Assembly: GCA_036936605.1 (NCBI GenBank) | Contig: JAUPFV010000001.1 | Span: 169,098,643-169,162,642, forward strand | DNA: 64,000 nucleotides | DNA from: Limnanthes douglasii subsp. nivea | Taxonomy: Eukaryota; Streptophyta; Magnoliopsida; Brassicales; Limnanthaceae | Reading direction: 5' to 3' | Shown: positions 44,246 through 56,422 of the stretch, piece by piece | Position numbering within the stretch: position 1 is the stretch's first letter | How the letters are laid out: each line of letters opens with the position of its first letter | Notes under the pieces: model-generated | Databases searched by the model: none | The model's input: the letters and a program-made list of their open reading frames with translations, nothing else | What the model was told of the DNA's origin: nothing | Position numbers and translations under genes: made by a program

Positions 44246-46985
44246 TGTATTAGGGAAAATCCTCACAAAATAATGCCAAAATGATAGCACATTTGATCTG
44301 AAAAAATGGTATATTTGCAATCAAGTGTCCCTTTTTACTATATCTTGGCATCTATTTATTTAAGTTTTTTCTACCATGATCTCCACTACATAATTACATA
44401 AGTCCCTGTCAGTTGTTAAAGAAAAAAAGACTGTTGGGGTGCTGAGTAAAATAATAGGGATGTATTACCTAGCGTTAATCTCGATTAGTATGTATGGACC
44501 ATATTACTTTTAGAGGAAGAGGTATAAAATACTTAAATGGTAGTGTAAAAGTATTTTATTGTTTTATGCTTCCTGTAGATTGATGAATAACTGCAGCGAA
44601 GCTCTCTACGCATCTAACCACCATCATCACCATCACTCATGAAAGCATACCAATGCTTCATAAAAAATAAGCTTTTTCAGTATGTTTTTATCTGTTGACT
44701 CACTTAAGTTGTCGGGAGAATGCGGGGGTTGCGAGGGTAGGCAGTTGTAGTCCTTACTTAGGTCTTGGTCAGATACGTTTGTCCAGGTGGCCCTCTAATG
44801 TGGAAACCCTGTACGATGTTACACAAATTATTTAATGGACCTCTTCGTCCCTTGCAGTCGTGAACCCAAAACATGGCTCCAAAAATGGCGACGAAGAAAA
44901 ATTCAAAGGAGGCTACCCGTGATGGTAGCCTTGCCAAGCAACAGTTAGAGAGCCCGATGTTTCTCGACCTATATTTTAAATGACTTACAACCAAGTACAC
45001 GCAGTTGGCAGATGAGGGCCACCAGTTTCTTCTTTGTATTACATGGCCCACGGTAACCCTCAATTCAACCTCGCCCACACATTGAGACGTTTTCCTCTCA
45101 AAGCCTACCAATGTAATGTGGGTTTGTTTGTATGGAGGTACCTCAAGCATTATGTCATAACTTTCGTTAAAGCTTATGTTTGCGGAGCTTCCACCATCTA
45201 TCAAGGACTCGAGTCAATATGACGCCCACAATATCCAATTTGATTGTTAGGCCTTCATGGGGTGTCACAACATCCTGAAAATTGTCGTTCTTGAATATTA
45301 GGTCCACCACAGGGTCTCAGTAATTATGGTGAGATAATCCGTCAACCGTCTGTACGTCGAGATTTTTTTTGTCACTCTCGAGATGCGGGATCCACCACCG
45401 ATAATATCTATTCTCTGAAAATGGTGGATAGCCACTGCTGGTACCCCTTAACGACCTATCTCCGCTAAAGTTGCTCCTCGATTATACCATCACCCCTTCG
45501 GTCGTCTTGGCGATCTTACTACCTTTTACGTTTGACTAATTGGACCAAATCGCCAATATCAATCAGTTGTTGAATATTTTATTTGAGCTTCCAACAGTCA
45601 TCAGTCGAATGGTTGTTATCATTATGGTAAGAACAAAACTGATGGATGTATCTCTTGTGACTAGGGGAGAACATAATGCAGGGAGGCTAATACTAGGATT
45701 GACCCTTTGTTTTATCATAAATTACAGATATTGTCTATGTAAGGGGCTTGAATTTCTGCATCAAGTTCTAGTAATATGAGGTCGTTTGCCCATTGCTTGG
45801 GGCTCGTGAGTTGTCAATGCGCTTTGCATAATATTGAGTTTTCAGGGTAAACCAATCCAGAATGGTAGCTTTGAGGGTCACGAAGAGAGCTTTGCATAAT
45901 ATTGAGTTTTCAGGGTTGAAAGCCATCATTATATTTCAAAATTTCTCAAAGTGCCGCTTGGGATCGTAGGTTTTGTCGTAGACCTTCATTCTAAAAGGGT
46001 TGAATTTTCTTGTAATCTCGGCTTCTAGGATTTTTCCTATGAAGGGTTGTACATGGTCATACTGCACGAATTATGCCTCATTAGGTCCTCTCGCCGTTTC
46101 CCAGTACGATCCGCTACCACGCTTCTGGCCCTCGGATAAGTTTTTCTTGCCATTTCATTCGCCTTCCTCTTCACCAGTTACCACTTTCTATTTTTCCTAG
46201 CCAGCCTTGCTGGTCTTGTTTGCTCCCCTAACAGCTCTTGTTTGTCTTGGTCACCATTCAGGACCCCTTTATAGATGGAACGCGTCTGCAATTTTTGTAA
46301 CCATAACCTTTACCTTCTGATCTTTACCCTCTTATAGATGGAAAACCCTAATCTGCTCATATCTCAATTCCTTGATCTCTGATTCCAACAGGTGAACAAC
46401 AGATGGGGTGATGGGCATAGCCTGGTTCATGGCGTTCATGGGGGAGTTGCTGGGCATACCCTGGTTTATGATGTTCATAGCTTTAGTGGTGGGCATGCCT
46501 TGGTTTATGATGTTTTCTCCCTGAGAAAGGACTATTTCCTCACCATGTTTGTGGTGGTCATAGCTACGTTGAAATTGATATGAGGGGAAAATTCGTCGGA
46601 GCATTGTTCATGGTAATAGGAAGCTGAATACTCGGGTCGAGGGTTAGGATTGCTTTAAGGTGGATTTCTGTGGCGGTACAGCTCCCCACTGGGTTGAGGA
46701 CGACTGTCTGAGTTCCACTAAGGATAATAGTTTCAGGGACCTCCCTTTTAATTCCGAATCTAGTTATCACCATTTGTAAGCTTTCACTTTTGTGATAGAA
46801 GGTTCTCACAGACGACGAAATTTTTTTAGGAAATATCCTTACAAAATAATGCCAAATTGATAACTCAGTTAATCTAGAAATACAATGGTAGATTTGCAAT
46901 TAAGTGTCCATTTTACCATTTATTAGGATTTATTTATACAAGTTTTTCTACCATGATCCCCACTACTTAATTACATAACTACCCA
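44246..46985 (-). mobile_element. Internally deleted gypsy remnant bounded by direct repeats
   Basis: A roughly 155-bp sequence at 44250-44410 recurs in the same orientation at 46828-46985 (both contain CAAAATAATGCCAAA, TTTGCAAT-AAGTGTCC and TTTTTCTACCATGATC). Gag and protease remnants lie between the two copies on the - strand. The repeats look like partial LTRs. No reverse transcriptase or integrase is present between them, so the copy lost most of pol. Target duplications were not found. Confidence 0.5.
44758..46900 (-). pseudogene. gypsy gag and aspartic protease remnant
   Basis: Read leftward, a decayed gag with many stops is recognisable by a Cys/His cluster (FCSYHNDNNHSTDDC, about 45590-45550) of the type seen in Tat-like gag. 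It is followed by the protease in 45204-44758 (IDGGSSANISF, then LVGFERKT). The protease active site reads D-G-G, a variant common in this branch of plant gypsy. Proline/Met-rich repeats (INQGMPTTKAMN) at 46500-46390 are part of gag. Confidence 0.65.
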
Positions 46986-49900
46986 TTACATCGTGTTTGA
47001 ATGACATTTAATGCAGATAGCACTTTTGGGCTTATTAATTCCCACGTCGCCCCTAACGCCTGTGAGTGGGACTGATCATGGTAACCATTCCTTTGCCAAT
47101 GCCCTGCCTCGAGATGTTGTCCTCTGCTACCCTCTTGGTTTATTGCTGTTACGTGTTGTTGTATCCTACCTCGGGGTGACATCTTATTCTTCATTCTTAG
47201 TCATCTTCCAACTTGCCCTGTGGAACGAAGGTTATTTACCGAGAGACATGGTTGCAACACTCGATCGATAACTGCCCTCAGATCGATTTCTAGCTTACCA
47301 AAAAAGTGGTATTACCTCACCATGTCGTGAGGTCTTGCCTTATCCGAGGGGTATTTCCTTATCAAAATGGGTACTCGATTTCTTCTTGGTCCAGACATGT
47401 TGAAGTTATTTGAAGTGACTATGATTTTTCTATCAAACGTGTACCCAAATCCATGATGGTTCTTTTTTCGTCCCTAATTTTGTCAGAAAAGGTTTATCAA
47501 AAGTCATTCGTGAATTTCTTACCATGGTCAAAGTGTCTGGCCGAAAGACTAATCCTTTATTTTATTTCTTAATGGAAATATACACTAGATTTGTTCATGA
47601 TCTTATGTAATTTAAAAATAAATTACAGAAAAAATTAATATATGTCTCTGGTAATTGGGAGACTGGTAGTGAAGAGCTATGACATCATTACACCCGAACT
47701 TGGGTTTCGAAGGGTAAGCTATTATCATTTCATTTATTTTTTAGTTTCTGCAAATTGTTACCATATTGACCTTGTTGTCTCTATATATGACCGTAAATGT
47801 GATTTTCATTGTGGGCTTTTCATAAGTATTTATGTTGAAATACCACCGAATGATAAGAGGGGAGAGCATGCCCATATGAAATATGTTAGACTAGTGAAAT
47901 AATTTTCCTTGTTTTTTTGTTATTATTCCTTCACTATGGTGCCCATCGAATTTATTGGCAAAGGGTTATAATCGAGTATTGAAGTTCGTGATAATTGTTA
48001 AGTATGTGAATCATCAGGGATAGAGAATGTAGAGAAACACATTTTGAGGAATAATAACTTGGAAAATTTATCTCCAATAAAGTAGACTATAAAAAAAATT
48101 CTCTATGGAATAAGATTGTGGAAAAACACTCACCGAAAAATGAGTTAAATGTTCAGATCACGAACAAAACAACCAATAAAATATAGGTCGTAAGTTATGA
48201 AATATAGAAAGCCAAAACCAAATTTCACATTTCTTGTAAATCCATTGTTATGGATGATTTTAGTTTGGGTAAAAAGAAAAAAATTTGTCCACGTATTTCA
48301 GAAGATGAAACCGGATTTGCGGAAGATTATATGCCCTTAATCAAACGTAATTTTTTTTTGGAAATTAAAGGTAAACTCCGGCTCTTATTGTTGTGCAACA
48401 TAATACTCATGCAATAATATCCTTTTTGGATTCTCGGGATTTAAGTGCTTCTAAACCTATCATTACGTCAACTATCCATGAGTCTTCAACTCATGCAACT
48501 ACTCTTGTTAAGAGTTCTGCTACTAAATTTGTTCATTTATGTGAATACATAGTTGGATATGAGATGCTAGTTATGGTTGTCCTTAATCGTTGTCCCAAAA
48601 AATAATTTGTTATATATGAGAGTAGGTTTTTTGAAAAGGTCCATACTTATGCTTTTTAGGCTTGAAGTTAGTCCATATTATGATTTTTTTATGAGAGATA
48701 ATGAAATTATTGAGGGTCAAAGGATAACTAAACAACAACGTAATGAATTGTTATGTTGGGAAAGTGATAGGTCTGGAAGTTCTTCTAAGTCATAACAACC
48801 TTCACCTGCAAATATTTTCGTTCATGTTTATAATCAAACAATTGAAGTTGTAGAAAATATATCTTCAGACTAACACAACCCGAGAGAATTGTTGTTGTGA
48901 CTACCGAGGTTTATGCTAACTTATCATTAGCTCTCAAGCCCATTGTAAGTATTTTTTAGTAATGTTGTAGAGTCTCATATTGCTTAAGTTGTTTTAAAGA
49001 CATCCCATGTTGAACATGACATTATTAAAAAAACCATGATGAGAAACCTATGTGATGTATTGTCTAACATGGATGCTTCTCCGATTGGCCAAGAATAAGG
49101 ATGTTGTTGTCTATCAACAAAAAAATGATTGAAACAACTTGTAAAATAGTTATATAAGCTCAGTCCAGGTTGGTTCTTTTTTTCATGACAAATATTCTAA
49201 AGTAAATTAGGACCATTACTCTAATTACATTCTTGAAAATAGTAGTTCAGAGACTTAGAGTGGAGTGACGTTCTCTTAATTCTTGTCTTTTGTTGGGATA
49301 TAAGAAATGATGCATCAATATTTGGGACCTCATTCAAGAGATTGATGAGAACAAGATGATGAATCCTTTAAATGCTATGTATCTAGATCTTTCTGATAGT
49401 AGTTGTATTTAAAATGCTATGTTAGAATTGATAATATTAAAGTTACTAATCTTCAAGTCGTTCATATTGAAACTGATATTGTTCCAGCTAAAGGTGTTAA
49501 TCTTCATGGTTCCAATATTCATCCTTAGTCATTTTAATGTCAACCTCTTCTTGTAGGATGTTAAAAGTATTTTTTATACTGTCACGACCTATTGAATCAT
49601 TTAAATATATATAAAAAAGTACAAACAAAATGTTTCACAAAAGCACGCAAACACTCATTAACATAATGCACGAAATCCATACGAACCTTGTTGACTTCAT
49701 CTTAACTTTTCTCGCTTGTTTTTTTTTATCTTCATGAAGTAAACCTTCAACGAGATATGTCTTGATTTGAGTTCTGTATTCTTTTTCTTCTAATTATCCT
49801 TCTATTACCATCACACATGTAGATGTAAATGATTACATGAATTGGTTGGGTAATGTAATAAATGGTTTTTCTTAAAAGATTACTCATGGGGACAAAGATG

Positions 49901-50275
49901 TGCAGGTGAAAGATGCAAGAATGTCTATAATTATATTTTTAGCTTGTGGGAGTCATTCGAATTCAATTTTCTGAAATTGGTTAACTTGGCACTAAATTTA
50001 GTTTAGGTATATGATGTTTTCTTTCTTAGCTTTAGTTTGACCCAATGACTAGTTGACTAGTAATTTTTTGAATCTGTGAATAACTAAACTCTTTAGGCTC
50101 CACAAATTGTTGCTAGTCATAGTTGTACAATTACCGCTTTGTAATTAGGTTCATCGTTGGAGAGTGGAAACCCGAATTTGATGAGTTGACTTAAGATATC
50201 TCATTTAAAGATATGATCAAGACTCATGATCCAAGGATTTGATTGTTAGTTTTTCCATTAGTTTTGACTTTCCAT
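46986..50275. other. Unassigned 3.3 kb with short orphan frames
   Basis: I could not identify a family. Short + strand frames exist at 47642-47902, 48393-48605 and 48577-48795; the last two continue into each other in shifted phase (YYDFFMRDNEIIEGQRITKQ). A - strand frame at 47194-46979 is also orphan. Sequence between 48.2 and 49.5 kb looks like eroded coding DNA, possibly an element internal region, but no motif supports a call. Confidence 0.35.
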
Positions 50276-51573
50276 GTAATTTTAGACTGTTCTTTTGTAA
50301 GTATCAGTCTTTCATATTAAAACTTTGTCAAGAAATATGCCAAGACGTGGGGGTTTGATTCTCGTTCTTGGTTCAAAGTGAATATTATAATCCTTTAATT
50401 CTACTTTCCACTTGGTCAATTTAATAGATACATCTGGTTTTTGTGTCATATTTCTCAAGAGGAAAGAAGCTTTGACTATTATTATTTGAGCTTGGAAGTA
50501 TTATCTTATTTTTCTGGCTGTAACTACCAATGCCAGAGAAAGTTTTTCTACTTGTAAGTATCTAGTTTCAGCTGGTAGAAAAATATTACTTACATAATAT
50601 ATTGCTTTAGATTCTCTTCATTTCTTCTTGATTAGTACTACGTTGATGGTGTAATTTGAGACTGCAAGATACAAATATAAAACTTATCATGATTGAGGTT
50701 TTATCAATACTTATAGAGAGATAATGAACTTCTTTATGTTATTAAAAGCTTCATTTTATATCGGGTCCATTTGAATTTCCATGCTCATCTAAACAATTGG
50801 AAGAAATGTTGGCATTTTTCTGAAAATCTTGCAAAGAATCTAGTTGGTGCAGCTAGTGTTCGAGTCATAATTTGTACTTCCTTCGCATTTTTGGTGTAAA
50901 ATATCTTCTTTTGTATGATATGGTGATGGTTGTTGTTGATTAAAAACTTGTGAGAAATGACTTTATTGGGACTCATGTCACATCCTTTCTATTCAATACA
51001 AATATATGCAAACTATTTTGTAAAACGTTACATATTTTGTACCCAATATCGGTTGAAATATCTTAGCCAATCTTTAACGTTTTTCTTTCTTTCATGCGTA
51101 CATCTTACCCCGAGTGTACTAAGCGGCGGGTATTCTCTTGGGCCACCCATAATTTTCATAATGACCCAATCTTCTTCTGATTGCTATGCTTTATGTACCA
51201 ATGATGCTGCATAACATTTCTTGAAAGTCTAATGGTTTCCTCGTATCATCGCTACTTTGGCATTAATTAGGAATCAGATGTGTTGGTGGACTGTGGAAAA
51301 AATGGCGTGCATTTGTTCCCGTCAAGATCTAAGTTTAGTACCCATAGCATAGTTTTATTTTCTCGGTGAATCCATTAAGATTCTTTGAATTGGAGTTAGC
51401 ACTAACGATCTTCTCATTCTATCATAAGTACATTTGTATAATATGTTTGATGATCTATCGATAACTATCATTAAGCTCTTGACTTCAAATCCCATAAACT
51501 CTATTGTTATTAATATAACATTCTTACGTGGTGTCGTCACTCCTATTAGGTCATCATCTGTGAATGCTAGCAT
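50276..51573 (-). pseudogene. pol: gypsy protease, reverse transcriptase end and RNase H fragment
   Basis: Reading leftward: 51573-51355 matches the end of gag and the protease entry (LAFTDDDLIGV, then IDRSSNILYK where D-x-GSS is usual). After an eroded stretch, 50976-50785 shows the end of reverse transcriptase (LAAPTRFFARFSEKCQHFFQ). The RNase H pattern follows to about 50300 (YLYLAVSNY, KAIYYVSN, ARKIRQYFQAQ). Most of the reverse transcriptase core is missing, so the fragment has an internal deletion. Confidence 0.7.
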
Positions 51574-51864
51574 ATGATATGGATTCCAATAAAAATGTAA
51601 AGACGTTTGTACATGATATCGTACATATATTTCATCATCGTACCTTTGCTGGAATTTATGGTGAAATTATCCGTCCTAAACAAAAAGCTCATAAAGTTTT
51701 CATACACTACCTCCTCATGAAACTTGATGGTTTTGAAAAAACAAGATTTTGGTGCAATTATGAAAGATACTGATATAAATTTGACAGCTGAAAGAGGGCA
51801 AATTTTAGGGCTAATTATTTCTAACCATCAGAGGATGATGTATCCAACTATTCAAATGTTTTTT

Positions 51865-52545
51865 TATATTTTACTTTTTTGGGGCAAAAGTTCAATATTT
51901 TATTGAATTTAAAGTTACAAAAATGTAACTAAAAGAAAGTAACTATGGCCAAATGCCTTACATCAACGAATTGAAAGTAACTGATATTACAATGAATGAA
52001 ATTAAAAATATGTAAGATCAAGAAGTTTCTTGATGCAACAATTAAAGCAGATACAAACATCTCTTGAGAACCAAGCAAACTCTTTCATTTGAATAGATGA
52101 TATAACAACCTGTAAAATACATCACCAAGAAAATAGAGCGATCAGGAAATATCATGTCCTCAAGGTTAGTAGAAAATGAAATCTTATACATTAACATAAT
52201 GCTATTTGGCCAAACGATGATAGCCCATGTTGATGCGTTCCAAGTATGTTATAGCTTTGGACTTGGCTAAAGTATTAGAGTTTTGAAAATTATAGTTTGT
52301 TTTAGGATAGAAACTCACTTTGCAATATAATATGCAACCAAGTTTTGCTCACGATATATATGTTTTATAGTCATATTTGGAGTAATAAATGATCTACAAA
52401 AGTCTAATAGAGGGGAAATGAACAAAAAAGATGTCCTTGAACCTAACATGTCAATTAAAATAGAAAAAATATATTTGATATCAACATGGGTGAATTTATT
52501 ATTATAACATAAGATTAGACCATCTAAAAGGGTCATGATCTCAAC
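51865..52545 (-). pseudogene. 5'-truncated L1-type LINE end
   Basis: The - strand frame 52536-52315 encodes the end of a LINE RNase H (FCRSFITPNMTIKHIYREQN), close to the same part of the LINE at 23.4-30.3 kb. Leftward comes a 3' untranslated region that ends in T-rich sequence at about 51860-51885, the complement of an A tail. Only the last part of ORF2 is present, as usual for truncated LINE insertions. Confidence 0.7.
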
Positions 52546-52597
52546 AATAATAACTAGATTTTTTCCATGAAGATGACGAAAAGCTATTTTATTTTAC

Positions 52598-52872
52598 TTG
52601 ATGAGTATATTTTAATTAGTGAATCAAATGTGATTATGTTCTTGATAATTTTGGTACATTTGTTTTATTTCCTTATTTTGTATTAGGGTTACAAACGATT
52701 CTTATTTAAGGTTTCCAAACCCAGAACGATTAATTATTATTTTTTGAGATAATAAAATTTAGCTTTTGTTGTATCTAAGAGAACCACGTGTTTTTGAAAC
52801 CCTAAATAGGGTTTCGTCTATCATTTGTTCTTCTTTTTCTATATTCCGCTGCATTAGTCTAGTATCAGAGCT
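52598..52872 (+). repeat. LTR with initiator-Met-type primer-binding site
   Basis: TAGTATCAGAGCT at 52860-52872 is one base from the plant initiator-Met primer site. The 250 bp before it have LTR-like structure: a TATA-like TTATTTAAGG, an AATAAAA signal and a T/C-rich end near CCGCTGCA. Downstream an ATG at 52902 and a frame at 52951-53187 (ERFDQ-like VEDRFDQVLEEF) may be the start of a gag gene that soon decays. No matching second LTR was found. Confidence 0.4.
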
Positions 52873-53524
52873 CTAATTCTTCCTACATAAATACAATAAG
52901 CATGTTTGCGAAGCCTGATTTTTCTGATATATCTATGGTCGTGAAGATCTTTGGGTATGACGAGGCACACTAGAAGTTTCGTTGAAGATCGTTTTGACCA
53001 AGTACTAGAAGAGTTTAAATTGGCTACAAAACGTCGGATAAAAGTGAAACTTGTTTATCGAGATGTTGTCTCACACCATGAAAAGATTTTGAAACTAATA
53101 GTTTTATTAACGGTAGATAATGACCAATCGAGATTCTTTTTTATTGGTGATGGTTTCTTTCATTCTATTGTTTTTAGTCAAGAGTAAAAATCATAAATTG
53201 AAATATTTTTTATCATCATACAACAAAACTCATGGATAAAAATCTAGCATCTAAAATCAGGACCAAAGAAATTAATTTTCTAAACGAAACATACGGGGGT
53301 GTGCTAACTTAGACATCCAAATCCAACAAGCTGATTTGCTTCGGAATAAGGAGCCAGTGATGAGGAAAACCAGATGCCGAAAGCGGACTCAAAAGAGAAG
53401 AAAAAAAAAGATTAGGATTGATTGGATTGTTTCCTGATGCATTGAATTTGTAGTTGCATTCTATAGCCCGACTGATGAGACTAATTCCTTTTAAGATAGT
53501 GACAAATATATTTTTCCTGGGCAG
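52873..53524 (+). other. Possible gag start, then non-coding DNA
   Basis: The frame at 52951-53187 (MGMTRHTRSFVEDRFDQV) follows the LTR-like block and could be a truncated gag start; I have no firm family match. From 53190 to 53524 nothing is recognised. Confidence 0.35.
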
Positions 53525-53700
53525 GATGCATTATTCAGGTTCATGATAAAGTTGTTGCTGAAAAATTGTTTGGTGATGAGAATTCAGATGGAAGCCAACA
53601 AACTACTGCCAAGCTTTTTGTACCGTCAAGTCGGGTTCGATCTATTATCGGCAAAAGTGGATAGATAATTCAGAATATTTAAAGTGATATAGGCGTTTTG
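53525..53700 (+). pseudogene. KH-domain RNA-binding protein fragment
   Basis: Translation in one + frame gives IIQVHDKVVAEKLFGDEN, a Gln/Thr linker, then LFVPSSRVRSIIGKSG and IIQNI. This is the start of a KH domain as in plant HEN4/RCF3-type multi-KH proteins, with the GxxG loop present as GKSG. Stops occur where a Gly/Gln and an Arg codon are expected (TAG, TAA). The fragment begins right after a good splice acceptor (CCTGGGCAG), so it was probably copied from genomic DNA with its intron edge rather than from mRNA. Nothing of the remaining KH repeats is visible. Confidence 0.7.
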
Positions 53701-53984
53701 TTTCACCCATATATGAACGATTTTCTTTTTAAGATGCGGAGGAAATATAACGCAATATCCGGTGTAAGAAAAATTCACGATCTCTTGCAAACTTTGCTGA
53801 CGGTGTGTTGTAATTATGGAATCTTAATCGACGCAGGACAGATCTACCTCGGGGCAAGAGGGGGTCCCACCGCCCCTACTTATCCCAAAGTAAAATAGTA
53901 GACTTATACACAACTGTCTACAGGCTTTGAACAGTATATTCTTATCTTTATATCTCAATAATATTTCAGTGTTAATTTATCCAA
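53701..53984. other. Non-coding, unassigned
   Basis: Continues from the KH fragment without recognisable coding. A G/C-rich patch at 53850-53890 (GGGGGTCCCACCGCCCC) stands out. Confidence 0.4.
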
Positions 53985-54275
53985 AAATAATTGAGTCATT
54001 TAAAGGTAGTCCATTCGAAGGCAATAAAAACTTTATAAACGTGAGATTTAAAGGTAATTTATTTGAAGGAAATAAATACTTGATACACGTGAGTCATTCG
54101 AAGGTAATCCATTCAAAGGAAATAAAAACTTTACACCTGAGCCATTCAAAGGTAATTCGTTCGAAGACAATAAAAACTTGATACAGATGAGCCATTCAAA
54201 AATAATCTATTTGAAGGAAATAAAAAAATTACACACATAAGCCATTCGAAGGTAATCTATTCGAAGGAAATAAAA
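53985..54275. repeat. Tandem repeat, about five units of 50-60 bp
   Basis: Units have the form GAGCCATTCGAAGGTAAT, then CCATTCGAAGGAAATAAAAA, then CTTGATACACAT. Within each unit ATTCGAAGG itself occurs twice. Copies differ by a few bases. The Lys/His-rich frame across it is an artefact. Confidence 0.85.
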
Positions 54276-54337
54276 GGTAAAGATGGTAGATTAATGTTTA
54301 CATTGAACAAAAATAAAGTAAAATTTACAACATAAGT

Positions 54338-55135
54338 TTACTCACGATATAACCTTAGCTGATCGACATTCCATGGGTGTGTCAACATATTTCTTTCTTC
54401 GTCAATTACCCGATTTGGCCCTTGCTTAATCGTTTCACACACAATGTATTTCCCTTCCCAGTTTAGAGCCAACTTTCTGAACATCCTATCTTTGGTGTAC
54501 ATAAATACTTTTCTCAAAACTTTATCCCCCAATTGGAAGTCTCTTCCTCGTTCTCTAGACGCATACCTACTCCTCATTAAACCCTGGTAATGTACAGTTC
54601 TTAAAACATAATTATTTTTTTCTTTAATGAAATTCAACGGAGTTCTTATCGTAACTTCATTTTCCTCTCCAGAATAATTTTGAACCCTGAAAGAAGGAAA
54701 AATGGCTTCTATTGGTGTGATTGCATCCATTCCATAAACTAAGACAAAATGAGATAAATGAGATTCTTATGTGGAAGTATGTAAATTGGTTCGATGAGCC
54801 CATAACACTTCTTGCAGGTAATTAGGCCAGTTATTGGTCGCTCATTCTAAGATCTTTTTAAGGCCCATCAAAATAGTTTTGTTTGCCACCTCTATCTGTC
54901 TATTGACTTGGAGATAAAAAGACGAGGAGAAAATTGTGAATTCCTTTTGGTGTACAGAGCACTTCCATATCTTTGGTGTCAAACTGAGGGACATTGTCTA
55001 TAGTAATGCATCTAATTATTCCAAACCCAAAAAGGGTGTAGGTTCTATCCACTTCAAAAAATAATTAATTTCCAAAATAATAGTTTGACACCCTGTAGAA
55101 GCCATCGGAAGGGGTCCAACCAATCCAAGTCCTCA
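54338..55135 (-). pseudogene. gypsy integrase fragment
   Basis: Read leftward from about 55135: GLVGPLPMAS, KWIEP, ITIDNVPQF, then a decayed middle (NWPNYLQEV) and an open C-terminal part at 54730-54338 (MDAITPIEA, YQGLMRSRYASR, GDKVLRKVF, HPWNVDQLRLY). This matches the integrase core and C-terminal domain of Tat-like gypsy elements, including the one at 10.3-20.7 kb. Stops and frameshifts break the core. The fragment ends sharply at about 55140. Its order relative to the pieces at 44.8 and 50.3 kb shows that these are not one collinear element. Confidence 0.8.
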
Positions 55136-55139
55136 TCTA

Positions 55140-56044
55140 TCAAAAGGTATTGTTTCGGATACAAACCCCAAATCAGGGACTAAATTTATAGATTTTTGTA
55201 AAATCCACGGACCCTCACCGGTGATTTTAAAGTCGAAGGACTAAATGAAAGAAAATAGGATAGTCGAGGGACCTCACCAGTGACTTTTTAGTCGATGGAC
55301 TAAATAACAGAAAACGTGATAGTCGAGAGACTATTTTCTGATTTAAGTCATGATAGATATATAAGAGAACAATGTTTCAACATGTCTTACATTTGTATTC
55401 ACACATTTTTATAATAAAGTATAACTATAAGCTTTACTTTAAATATATGTATTAATATTAAAGTTTATTATTTTTTATTTTACTTTTAATGAGTGAAATT
55501 GAATTTATACTTCATGTTACTCTTACTTTTAACGGTAATAGAAAACATAAATTACATATTTAATATTATTATTATGAGATTAATTTATATAAAAAATTAA
55601 ATTATTTAAACATAACTTCTAAATTGAATGCAAAATATTTAGTTTATTTGGGATATTAGGTTTGTGATTTTTTCATTAAAAAAATATGGAATTATTTTTT
55701 GATATTTTCAAAAAATGTAAATAAAATCACTTAAGTGGATGAAAATAAATAAATAAAACATGTTAGATTTTCGCCCCTCTTTGTTTCAATTTCTGTTTCG
55801 TAACTTTAGACGTACATAAATTGTTCAACGATATGCTTGGTAATAAGTTTGCGTATCACTTTAGCTATGATCATTTGGCTGCAGTACTTGCCTATACTTT
55901 CTATCATGGATGAGTTGTTGCAGGTAATTCGTGATTTCTCGTATTTGATTCCCTGATGCAGGTTAGTCTAAAATGTTGGGAAGTTTGTTGTCACTTTTTC
56001 ATTGGTATCGGTTTATGCCGAATCTGACAAATTTTACACTTTTT
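55140..56044. other. AT-rich DNA with a small duplication
   Basis: No gene. At 55160-55345 a segment with the words AGTCGAAGGACTAAAT and GATAGTCGAGGGAC is duplicated once as a roughly 75-bp tandem pair. The rest is A/T-rich. Confidence 0.45.
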
Positions 56045-56245
56045 ATAGTTGGATTGCAAGAGAGGTAATATTATGCAAACGTTTGTAATGCTGGAAGAAA
56101 TGATCAGGTTTGGGTGGAAATCGGATGTATATATTCATACCATATTGATTGACAGACTTTGAAACAAAGGACAGACTGAAAAAACATTTATATATTTTTA
56201 ATCTGGTTTGTAGCGATTATTACAAATCGACTGTACATACCTATA
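56045..56245 (+). pseudogene. PPR-repeat protein pseudogene, upstream part
   Basis: Pentatricopeptide-repeat proteins bind organellar RNA. The + frame reads [20 protein letters not shown], then ILIDRL, a stop where Cys is usual, NKGQTEKTF and, after a further stop, STVHTYI. These are the 35-residue PPR patterns of plants. The pseudogene continues at 59304 after the inserted LTR element; at the junction the PPR frame runs on without loss if the element and one target duplication are removed. Only part of the gene remains. Confidence 0.75.
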
Positions 56246-56409
56246 TGTTGATGTTTGAATATTTGAGAACTAAACATAGAGAGAAGAAGGAGAGAAAATA
56301 AAGAGATAATTTTATTGATGATGTATTTTATTGTAGTTAGGTCCCCGAAGGTGTCTTATATAGTAGATCCTAACTAATCTTAACTACTAATATACCAAAC
56401 AATTCAATA
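56246..56409 (-). repeat. Left (3') LTR of the gene-carrying element
   Basis: Begins TGTTGATG and ends TTCAATA, where the other copy ends TTCAACA. It shares TAGAGAGAAGAAGGAGAG, TTTTATTGATG and CTTATATAGTAGATCC with the right LTR and differs by several substitutions and small indels. Confidence 0.88.
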
Positions 56410-56422
56410 TCCCCCTTCAAGG
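56410..56422 (-). other. Polypurine tract
   Basis: Read on the - strand, CCTTGAAGGGGGA directly abuts the 3' LTR. Confidence 0.65.

Noticed and set aside
46392..46583. + strand frame with repeated HGV/DVH words
   Set aside because: Opposite strand of the Met/Pro-rich gag repeats.
55160..55345. Possible MITE or LTR from duplicated AGTCGAAGGACTAAAT words
   Set aside because: Only a simple tandem pair with no inverted ends or flanking duplication.
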